From positions 1 through 7,128 of the forward strand of contig CAMKHH010000055.1 in the NCBI GenBank assembly GCA_946412445.1: a stretch of DNA of 7,128 bases. Reading direction: 5' to 3'. This DNA comes from an uncultured Eubacterium sp. (GTDB taxonomy: Bacteria; Bacillota; Clostridia; Lachnospirales; Lachnospiraceae). The notes under the pieces are model-generated. The model ran no database searches. It worked only from the letters and a program-made list of their open reading frames with translations, and was not told the DNA's origin. Both the position numbers and the translations under genes were made by a program. Shown here one piece after another: positions 1 to 5,524 of the stretch; within the stretch, counting starts at the first letter, position 1, and each line of letters opens with the position of its first letter.

Positions 1-417
1 TCCCAGTCCCATTCCAAGCCCATCAAAGAGGGACGGAAGGATCGGATTTTTTCCGGCATATGCCTCCGCCCGGCCCATGATAATGCAATTTACGACGATT
101 AAAGGTATGTACAGACCCAGCGCACTGTATAGTCCCGGCAGATATGCCTTCAGAAGAAATTCCACAATTGTTACAAAAGAGGCTATAACAACGATATAGG
201 CCGGCATACGAACACTGTCAGGAATGACTTTTCGCAGCATGGAAATCATCAGATTGGAGGCTATGAGTATTACGGTCGTTGTCAGACCCATACCGATACC
301 ATTTGAAGCTGAAGTGGTTACCGCCAGTGTGGGGCACATCCCGATCATCATGACGAAGGTAGGATTTTCTTTAATTATACCGTTATACAGACGCTCAGCA
401 GGTGAGTTTATCTTCAA
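1..417 (-). CDS. rnfE: RnfE, Rnf ion-translocating electron transport complex subunit E (3' end cut by window)
   Basis: Integral membrane subunit of the ferredoxin:NAD+ oxidoreductase (Rnf) complex. The reading frame is open for 139 codons to the window edge; family members are about 200-230 residues, so roughly the last third is missing. Seen: the RnfE/NqrD signatures GMCPTLAVT (26-34) and VNCIIMGRAEAYA (109-121), and hydrophobic stretches near 41-62, 72-92 and 97-115. Cys28 and Cys111 sit where, as I recall from the related NqrD, two cysteines bind an iron centre inside the membrane. The start is a TTG at 417-415. It overlaps the rnfG stop as TTGA and has AAGGAGG (433-427) 9 nt upstream; the next in-frame ATG is codon 23, inside conserved sequence with no such signal. 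Tight overlap implies translational coupling to rnfG. rnfA and rnfB are expected to follow outside the window. Confidence 0.93.
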   Translation of the reverse strand, partial: MKINSPAERLYNGIIKENPTFVMMIGMCPTLAVTTSASNGIGMGLTTTVILIASNLMISMLRKVIPDSVRMPAYIVVIASFVTIVEFLLKAYLPGLYSALGLYIPLIVVNCIIMGRAEAYAGKNPILPSLFDGLGMGLG

Positions 418-1031
418 AATTCCAAACCTCCTTCTTTTATTAACTGAAATACGGTCAAGCCTGCATTTACTCCACTGGTAACTGCATTCGTGGTAATTGT
501 TGCACCACTGATGGCATCTATTTCATCTTCCGACTGGGACGTTGTCTTACTGTAGTGAAAGGATGTCACCTGTTTGTCTTTAAACTGGTCCTTAAAGTCT
601 TTTGTATTGGCATTCATCCCAAGTCCTGCCGTCTCATCTATCTGAATAAATGAGATACCACTGGTGGTTCCGTCTTCATCAACACCCATGGTGAGCTGGA
701 TATCTCCTTTATAGCCTTCTTTCGAAGTCACCGTAATCACATAACCTGCCGGATTCCCGGATTCGTCATAAGCTTTTACTGCTCCATCAATAGTTTCCGA
801 CTGAAAACCGGCAGCATCCAGAGCTTTCCTGATTGCTTTCTCCTGCCCGGAGATATCCAGATTTTTAAAGCTGGCGGCATTTGGGGATACCTCTTCCCAT
901 GCATCTGTTCTGGTTTTCTCCTCCTGCTTTGCGATTGGCGCCTTCGTCACTTCGTAAACTACACCAAGAGATAATCCGATGATTACGGTAATAATTGTCA
1001 AAGCCAAAGCATCTTTGAGAATTTTTTTCAT
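414..1031 (-). CDS. rnfG: RnfG, FMN-binding subunit G of the Rnf complex
   Basis: Rnf subunit carrying covalently bound FMN on the outer face of the membrane; it relays electrons within the complex. The 205-residue length is normal for the family. One N-terminal membrane anchor (about 8-26) is followed by a soluble FMN-binding domain (about 80-200). Visible motifs are the conserved ETAGLG (133-138) and the flavinylation site DAISGAT (172-178), which matches the known ApbE target pattern D-x-x-S/T-G-A-T; Thr178 is the predicted FMN attachment residue. The ATG at 1031 overlaps the rnfD stop as ATGA, with AAAGGGGA (1048-1041) 9 nt upstream, so translation is probably coupled to rnfD. Its TGA overlaps the TTG of rnfE. 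No ApbE flavin transferase gene is present in this window, so it must be encoded elsewhere. NqrC is the related alternative, but the rnfC-D neighbours decide for RnfG. Confidence 0.95.
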   Translation of the reverse strand: MKKILKDALALTIITVIIGLSLGVVYEVTKAPIAKQEEKTRTDAWEEVSPNAASFKNLDISGQEKAIRKALDAAGFQSETIDGAVKAYDESGNPAGYVITVTSKEGYKGDIQLTMGVDEDGTTSGISFIQIDETAGLGMNANTKDFKDQFKDKQVTSFHYSKTTSQSEDEIDAISGATITTNAVTSGVNAGLTVFQLIKEGGLEF

Positions 1032-2023
1032 ATTACCTTTTCCCCTTTCTGCTTTTGAACCCCAAAGCCGGATGGAAGGGTAAAGCGCTCAATGACCGGT
1101 ACACAAACATTCGAAAGTATAATTGCAAACGAGACACCTTCTGCCGAAGCGCCAAATCTTCTGAATATAGCCGTCAAGACTCCCAAAAGGATCCCAAAGA
1201 CATACTGACCTTTTATAGTAATTGGCCTTGTTACATAATCCGTAGCCATGAACCAAGCTCCCAGCATCAGTCCCCCACCGCAAAGCTCTGCGGCCACAAG
1301 CGGCAAATCAAAACCGCCGAATATCAGATAAAGCAGAGCAAAAGTACCCAGATATGTAAACGGAATACGCAGATCAATAACCCTGACAGCAACAAGAAAG
1401 ATACCCCCAAGCAGCAGAAGAAGAACTGAGGTTTCTCCTATTGTGCCTCTTGTATTGCCTAAAAACATGCTGAGCAGATCATACGAACCTCCCGAACGTA
1501 TCGCTGCAAGCGGTGTCGCAGAAGATACAGTATCCACAGCCTGTGTTGCAGCGGATATTGCATCCACAACCTTCCCTGCCGTCCTCTCACTGACTGAAAA
1601 GTCTGTCATCTTTGCCGGAAAAGAGATTAACAAAAAACACCTTGCCGCAAGCGCAGGATTCATGAAATTTTGTCCCAGACCTCCAAATACCTGCTTCACA
1701 ATCAGAATTGCAAACACTCCTCCGATGACCGGAATCCACCACGGTACGGCTGCAGATAAATTCAGAGCAAGTAAGAGTCCGGTAACCATGGCACTTCCAT
1801 CCCCAATAGTATTTGGTTTATGCATCAGTCGTTCATAGAGAAGCTCTGTCAGTACACAAGTTCCCACCGACAGGATTATGATTTTAAGTGCCGGAACTCC
1901 AAAAAGATAAATTCCCATAACAGATGAGGGCATTAAAGCAAGCAGAACCAGAAACATGATTATATCTGTTCTGACTTCAGACCTGACATGTGGTGAAGAA
2001 GAAACATGGAATAAATCACTCAT
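1028..2023 (-). CDS. rnfD: RnfD, membrane FMN-carrying subunit D of the Rnf complex
   Basis: Polytopic Rnf subunit, the NqrB/RnfD family, which carries covalent FMN and takes part in ion translocation. The 331 residues match the family. Seen: several membrane helices (about 21-40, 45-62, 95-112, 198-215, 224-240, 275-290), conserved DGSAMVTGLLLAL (75-87), GGLGQNFMNPALAAR (114-128) and FMATDYVTRP (258-267). The canonical flavinylation motif is DTVSSATPL (164-172), with Thr170 the predicted FMN site. Serine replaces the usual Gly at the third-last position, a change I believe is common in RnfD. Oddly, a second motif-like copy, DAISAAT (154-160), lies exactly ten residues upstream. The gene starts 5 nt after the rnfC stop; the start at 2023 is supported by AAGGG (2037-2033) 9 nt upstream. 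It overlaps rnfG by 4 nt. Confidence 0.95.
   Translation of the reverse strand: MSDLFHVSSSPHVRSEVRTDIIMFLVLLALMPSSVMGIYLFGVPALKIIILSVGTCVLTELLYERLMHKPNTIGDGSAMVTGLLLALNLSAAVPWWIPVIGGVFAILIVKQVFGGLGQNFMNPALAARCFLLISFPAKMTDFSVSERTAGKVVDAISAATQAVDTVSSATPLAAIRSGGSYDLLSMFLGNTRGTIGETSVLLLLLGGIFLVAVRVIDLRIPFTYLGTFALLYLIFGGFDLPLVAAELCGGGLMLGAWFMATDYVTRPITIKGQYVFGILLGVLTAIFRRFGASAEGVSFAIILSNVCVPVIERFTLPSGFGVQKQKGEKVI
1508..1567 (-). repeat. Tandem 2 x 30-nt imperfect repeat encoding two flavinylation-like motifs in RnfD
   Basis: Two adjacent 30-nt units (1567-1538 and 1537-1508) encode VDAISAATQA and VDTVSSATPL. By eye they match at 21 of 30 nucleotides and 5 of 10 residues, and both keep the V-D-x-x-S-x-A-T skeleton. 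The second unit is the canonical FMN attachment site, since it is followed by Pro-Leu as in other RnfD proteins. Whether the first unit arose by duplication or by chance similarity cannot be decided from one sequence. Confidence 0.6.
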
Positions 2024-2028
2024 AGTAT

Positions 2029-3351
2029 TCAGCCCTTACCTTTCTTCTGCTTCGGAAGCAATAGTTTTCTCATCGACCGTATGGACTGTGTCAGCTGGCG
2101 CTTCGCGGGACAGACATAGCTGCAGCATCCACATTCACAGCATTCCATACCATGATATTTCAAAAAATTCTCTTCATCCCCGCGATCCGAAAATGCTGCG
2201 AGCCGGGCGGGAATGATCTGTCCAGGACAAGCCGCCACACATCTGCCGCAATTTATACAGGCGGAGGGTGCATTCTCCACAACCTGATCTTTTTTGCAGG
2301 CAACAATAGCCGAAGATGTTTTCACTACTGGAACATTCAGCGTAAATACCGCATTGCCCATCATAGGACCTCCGGCAATTATCTTTTCCGGATTCCCTGT
2401 AAATCCGCCTGCCTGCTCTACAACCTCTTCCATCAGCATACCTAAGGGTACACGGAAATTCTGTGGTGTTTTTACAGCATCTCCTGTTACTGTTATATGT
2501 CTTTCCAAGACCGGTTTTCCCTGTAAAACCGCCTCTTCCACAGCCACAACAGTATCTACATTATCTACGATACATCCTACATCGGCCGGAAGCATGGATG
2601 AATTAATTTTCCTTCCCGTAACGGCATGAATCAGCATTCGCTCTGCGCCCTGCGGATATTTCGTGCGCAGAAGCTTCACTTCCAGATTGGCTTTTTTGCA
2701 TAAAGGTTCCAGTATCCTGGCGCAGTCCATCTTATCGTCTTCAATGCAGATATAGCCCTTGGCTTTTGGGAAAAGTTTTAGAATTATGCGGAGTCCTGCT
2801 ACAATCTTCTCCGGTTCCTCCAGCATTCTTCTGTAATCGCTGGTCAGATACGGCTCACATTCTGCTCCATTTACCAATATGTACTCAATTCTTTCCGGAT
2901 TCTCAGGTGACAGCTTTACATGTGTGGGGAAGCCTGCTCCACCCATTCCGACGATTCCTGCATCCCGAATACGGCTCAGAATTTCTTCTTTGTTCAAGGT
3001 ATTAAAATCTTCTGCCGGATGATACTCCACCTCTTCCATAAGTTTATCATTGGCAACCGCAATACAATCTGCACTGGTTCCGGATGGCATCCACATCTTC
3101 TGTATTCCAACGACGGTACCAGACACGGATGCATGTAACGATGCGGATACATAGCCTCCCGCTTTTGCAATCATCTGTCCGCGCAATATATGATCTCCCT
3201 TATGAACCAGCGGTACAGACAGGTTTCCGATCTGCTGTGCCAGCGAATAATACAGATGATCGCCTGCTTTCATAGTTTTGACAGCACAGCTCTTCGTAAG
3301 CTCTTTCCCATCATATAGATGGATGCCGCCACGAAAAGTAAATAAACCCAT
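2029..3351 (-). CDS. rnfC: RnfC, peripheral NADH/flavin- and 4Fe-4S-binding subunit C of the Rnf complex
   Basis: Cytoplasmic, membrane-associated Rnf subunit thought to exchange electrons with NAD+/NADH. It is 440 residues, normal for clostridial RnfC. Domains in order: an N-terminal RnfC barrel/biotinyl-like part (FRGGIHLYDGK at 6-16, KGDHILRGQMIAKAGGYVSA at 51-70), the Complex I 51-kDa-like nucleotide/FMN fold with GMGGAGFPTHVK (135-146) and NGAECEPYLTSDYR (161-174), a SLBB-type segment (about 285-340), then two ferredoxin-type clusters. Cluster one is C365-x2-C368-x2-C371-x3-C375-P; cluster two is C404-x2-C407-x2-C410-x3-C414-P. The start at 3351 has GGAAGGAG (3367-3360) 8 nt upstream. 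Only 27 nt separate it from the upstream PF06541 gene and I see no convincing promoter there, so the two are probably transcribed together. The positively charged C-terminus (KQKKGKG) is ordinary. Confidence 0.96.
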   Translation of the reverse strand: MGLFTFRGGIHLYDGKELTKSCAVKTMKAGDHLYYSLAQQIGNLSVPLVHKGDHILRGQMIAKAGGYVSASLHASVSGTVVGIQKMWMPSGTSADCIAVANDKLMEEVEYHPAEDFNTLNKEEILSRIRDAGIVGMGGAGFPTHVKLSPENPERIEYILVNGAECEPYLTSDYRRMLEEPEKIVAGLRIILKLFPKAKGYICIEDDKMDCARILEPLCKKANLEVKLLRTKYPQGAERMLIHAVTGRKINSSMLPADVGCIVDNVDTVVAVEEAVLQGKPVLERHITVTGDAVKTPQNFRVPLGMLMEEVVEQAGGFTGNPEKIIAGGPMMGNAVFTLNVPVVKTSSAIVACKKDQVVENAPSACINCGRCVAACPGQIIPARLAAFSDRGDEENFLKYHGMECCECGCCSYVCPAKRQLTQSIRSMRKLLLPKQKKGKG

Positions 3352-3359
3352 TCCTTTAT

Positions 3360-3367
3360 CTCCTTCC
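3360..3367 (-). promoter_or_regulatory. Ribosome binding site of rnfC
   Basis: GGAAGGAG, 8 nt before the rnfC ATG, inside the 27-nt gap after the PF06541 gene. It fixes the rnfC start and leaves too little room for a well-placed promoter between the two genes. Confidence 0.85.
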
Positions 3368-3378
3368 AGATAATAATA

Positions 3379-4314
3379 CTATTTCTCAGAATCTTCTTTT
3401 TCCCGTCTTTTAAACCGCTTACTGAGCCCCAGATGGGGGTAAGCTTTTATATACCGCTTTGTAATTCTGTCCAGAGATTTTTGATTCTTTGCAAGTGTAT
3501 TTATAAAATGGTCAAATTTTTCCAAATAATCATCTTTTCGTTCAAGTAAGAATTCCTTCTTATCCGAACTCTCATCGATAAATCTGTCCAGATAGTCTGA
3601 AAGACGCTCCTTGCGATCTTCAAAGTAGGCTAAAATCCGCTCAGCAGAAGTTTCATGATATAGCGCTGTAGTCCTGCTTTTCACCGCAGCTGCCATTTCT
3701 GCCAGCCGGGAATTCTGAAGATATTCCAGAAACTCATCCCAGGTTTTATCCAAGTTAGCAAGTTTGTCTTTGATTTGGAATGCCACAAATGATGACATCC
3801 CAAAATCCACACAATACACCATGGTTATCAAATTGATTGCCGCCTCTCCATATCTCCTGGGGTACAAACTTACAATCCAATCTACAATAGGCTGAAGCAT
3901 ATAAAACAGAATCAATGTAAAAAATCCCCAGGCAATGGAACTTTCAAGGCAGATTTTTCCCTGGAAGTTGAATTTTTTGTCACTGTAATCCCACCAATTT
4001 GTATGGAAAATAGCTTCCATCAGAGTCCCTGTAACATATTCCAGCACAGTGGCGACCACTGCCCCTCCAAAATACAAGGCTATAAAACTATAGTCGAAAG
4101 GCTTTAAAAAAAGATATACAGACACCGCGCCGCATCCGTATATGGTCAACACAGGACCTGATACAAAACCTCGATTGACCAACTTATGACTTTTCAGGGA
4201 TATAAAACTGCTTTCCCATATCCATCCTATAAAACTGTAGATCCAAAACCAATTTAAAATGTGATAAAAATCAAAACCCAGCAGATTCCAGTCCAACATA
4301 CGGCTGCTTAACAT
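3379..4314 (-). CDS. PF06541 (CmpB-type) putative ABC-transporter-like membrane protein
   Basis: Recognised as the family annotated 'putative ABC transporter permease' (PF06541); the transport role is only a database label and no substrate is known. Seen: about five hydrophobic segments (16-38, 52-70, 78-98, 122-144, 155-180), with family-type motifs SFIGWIWES (27-35), NRGFVSGPVLTIYGCG (47-62), EYVTGTLMEAIF (92-103), NWWDYS (106-111) and GKICLESSIAWG (119-130). Residues 181-311 form a long, highly charged tail, likely helical or coiled-coil, ending in KRFKRREKEDSEK. No ATP-binding cassette is encoded nearby, so an ABC importer or exporter is not supported here. The start at 4314 has AGGAG (4328-4324) 9 nt upstream; the in-frame ATG five codons later lacks one. 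It lies 27 nt before rnfC on the same strand, with an extended -10 promoter upstream, so it is probably the first gene of the rnf transcript. Confidence 0.85.
   Translation of the reverse strand: MLSSRMLDWNLLGFDFYHILNWFWIYSFIGWIWESSFISLKSHKLVNRGFVSGPVLTIYGCGAVSVYLFLKPFDYSFIALYFGGAVVATVLEYVTGTLMEAIFHTNWWDYSDKKFNFQGKICLESSIAWGFFTLILFYMLQPIVDWIVSLYPRRYGEAAINLITMVYCVDFGMSSFVAFQIKDKLANLDKTWDEFLEYLQNSRLAEMAAAVKSRTTALYHETSAERILAYFEDRKERLSDYLDRFIDESSDKKEFLLERKDDYLEKFDHFINTLAKNQKSLDRITKRYIKAYPHLGLSKRFKRREKEDSEK
3417..3444. other. Inverted repeat/hairpin within the 3' end of the PF06541 gene
   Basis: GCTTAC (3417-3422) and CCCC (3427-3430) pair with GTAAGC (3439-3444) and GGGG (3435-3438), leaving a 4-nt loop and a 4-nt bulge: ten pairs in 28 nt. 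It lies in coding sequence, 36 nt before the PF06541 stop and about 66 nt before the rnfC start. In minus-strand RNA there is no U-run after it, so it is not a typical terminator; on the plus strand TTTTATAT follows. It could be a stability or processing hairpin in the mRNA, or chance. Confidence 0.4.
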
Positions 4315-4352
4315 ACGTACCTTCTCCTCTTTTCTTTATTTTTATTTAAGGA

Positions 4353-4358
4353 TATGAT
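4353..4358 (+). promoter_or_regulatory. Candidate -10 box for the exonuclease gene
   Basis: TATGAT matches the TATAAT consensus at five of six positions. It lies 34 nt before the chosen ATG at 4387. No clear -35 box is seen at the usual distance; the upstream sequence is T-rich (4330-4347). TATTAT at 4358-4363 is an alternative but would put the transcript start too near the ribosome binding site. Confidence 0.35.
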
Positions 4359-4367
4359 ATTATACCA
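4359..4367 (-). promoter_or_regulatory. Extended -10 promoter for the PF06541-rnf operon
   Basis: On the minus strand the sequence reads TGGTATAAT: a perfect TATAAT (4364-4359) preceded by the TGn extension, which can compensate for the missing -35 box. Transcription would start near 4352, giving a leader of about 38 nt that contains the AGGAG site of the PF06541 gene. It overlaps the candidate plus-strand -10 region, so the two divergent promoters may compete. Confidence 0.6.
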
Positions 4368-4370
4368 TAA

Positions 4371-4378
4371 TAAGGAGG
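4371..4378 (+). promoter_or_regulatory. Ribosome binding site that sets the exonuclease start
   Basis: TAAGGAGG lies 8 nt before the ATG at 4387. It is inside the longer reading frame that could begin at the ATG at 4354, so it argues that the first 11 codons of that frame are untranslated leader. Confidence 0.85.
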
Positions 4379-4386
4379 CTGATACC

Positions 4387-5448
4387 ATGATTACCGAAAA
4401 AATTCAACTGAATATACATAACAAAACAGTCCTTCAATTTCTTGAAGAACAGAAACATTCTATTTTCTTTGACATTGAAACGACCGGTTTATACTGGAAA
4501 AGGTCACACCTTTACCTGATCGGAGTAATCTATTATGAGGAAAACCATTGGTTTTTACAGCAGTGGTTTTTGGACCGTCCCGCAGAAGAACCTTTACTCC
4601 TTACAGAATTTGCCTCTATCTGTCAGGGAAGAAGCTGTATGGTACATTACAATGGAAATGGATTTGATATTCCATACCTTCAACATAAATATAATTTTTA
4701 CCAGCAGAAAAGTCCACTGACTTCTTTGAACAGTCTGGATCTCTACAGAAAGGCAAAGCCATTTCAAAACCTGTTCGGTCTCACCTCCGTAAAACAGAAG
4801 GACGTGGAACGTTTTCTCAGGATTTCACGTACAGATACCAGTACCGGCGGTGAATTGATACAGGTATATGAGGATTATCTGGAAACAAAAGACACCGCTC
4901 TGCTTTCCATACTTCTGCAGCATAACCGTGATGATACGGAAGGACTTGTGCAGCTTCTCTCCATCTTAAGCTACGAACGTATACGTGAAGGCAATTTCAC
5001 AATCAGCAGCACCGCTCTAAGCGGCTGTACGCTTACATTGACACTGGATCTTAAGGCGGCAGTCCCAAATCCCGTATCTGTTTCCAACCTGTGCTTTTCA
5101 CTTCAGATGACAGAAACCCGGGGAATCCTTCAAATCTTCGGACACAGAGGAACGATGAAGCATTTTTTCCCGGATTATAAAAATTATTACTATCTGCCTT
5201 TAGAAGATCAGGCAATACATAAAAGTATAGGTGCTTTCGTGGATCGTGCACACAGAGTGAAAGCAAAGGCCGCTAACTGCTACCAGAAAACACAAGGGCT
5301 CTTCCTTCCGCAGCTTAAAGAACGATTCAAGCCTGTCTTTTTTGAAGCATATAAATCAAAGCCTGCATATTTTGCATATCAGGAATCCCTTCTGCAAGAT
5401 ATGCAAAGTCTTTATATATATGCTTGTGATTATTTATCCGAGCTGTAA
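4387..5448 (+). CDS. RNase H-like DEDD exonuclease family protein (PF13482/YprB-like)
   Basis: A 353-residue protein with an N-terminal ribonuclease-H-like 3'-5' exonuclease fold. Seen, counting from the ATG at 4387: motif I FDIETTGL (28-35; Asp29, Glu31), motif II HYNGNGFDIPYL (87-98; Asp94), a mid-domain segment SLDLYRKAKP (116-125), a family-type G-G-E followed by Y-x2-Y (154-164), and motif III HNRDDTEGLVQLL (179-191; His179 three residues before Asp183). All four acidic positions expected for two-metal-ion catalysis are therefore present. Residues after about 205 form a separate C-terminal region I do not recognise. The biological substrate is unknown for this family; B. subtilis YprB is the nearest named relative I recall. 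The start is set by TAAGGAGG 8 nt upstream, rather than the ATG at 4354. It is transcribed divergently from the PF06541-rnf genes and ends convergently with the IspH-S1 gene. Confidence 0.85.
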   Translation: MITEKIQLNIHNKTVLQFLEEQKHSIFFDIETTGLYWKRSHLYLIGVIYYEENHWFLQQWFLDRPAEEPLLLTEFASICQGRSCMVHYNGNGFDIPYLQHKYNFYQQKSPLTSLNSLDLYRKAKPFQNLFGLTSVKQKDVERFLRISRTDTSTGGELIQVYEDYLETKDTALLSILLQHNRDDTEGLVQLLSILSYERIREGNFTISSTALSGCTLTLTLDLKAAVPNPVSVSNLCFSLQMTETRGILQIFGHRGTMKHFFPDYKNYYYLPLEDQAIHKSIGAFVDRAHRVKAKAANCYQKTQGLFLPQLKERFKPVFFEAYKSKPAYFAYQESLLQDMQSLYIYACDYLSEL

Positions 5449-5470
5449 AATATATCCTGTAACGCAAAGA

Positions 5471-5503
5471 CAGGCACTCATCAGCAAAACCAATGAGTAC
5501 CTG
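5471..5503. terminator. Convergent (possibly bidirectional) terminator hairpin
   Basis: CAGGCACTCAT (5471-5481) and ATGAGTACCTG (5493-5503) form an 11-bp stem around an 11-nt loop in the 76-nt gap between two convergent genes. In plus-strand RNA one C-A mismatch interrupts the stem and a TTTTCTT run (5508-5514) follows four bases later. In minus-strand RNA the same position is a tolerated G-U pair, so the stem is complete, but the following TCTTTGCG is a poor U-tract. It most likely ends the exonuclease transcript and may also serve the IspH-S1 gene. Confidence 0.65.
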
Positions 5504-5524
5504 CAGCTTTTCTTGCATTAATAA

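Noticed and set aside
1055..1838. Two plus-strand open frames (1055-1429 and 1443-1838) opposite rnfD
   Set aside because: They are antisense to a well-conserved gene, show low-complexity or basic translations without recognisable motifs, and have no convincing start signals.
1956..3275. Several plus-strand open frames opposite rnfC
   Set aside because: Frame shadows of rnfC: they overlap one another, lack motifs, and the minus-strand protein explains the codon pattern.
3368..3401. A TATTAT box (3378-3373) as a separate rnfC promoter
   Set aside because: No -35-like sequence at the right distance, and transcription would begin at the rnfC ribosome binding site.
4354..4386. Upstream in-frame ATG giving an exonuclease protein 11 residues longer
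   Set aside because: The strong TAAGGAGG lies inside this extension and points to the ATG at 4387; the extension overlaps the promoter region and has no ribosome binding site of its own.
5051..5518. Minus-strand open frames of 71 and 63 codons under and past the exonuclease gene
   Set aside because: They overlap a supported gene in antisense, and the second runs through the terminator hairpin; no recognisable protein features.
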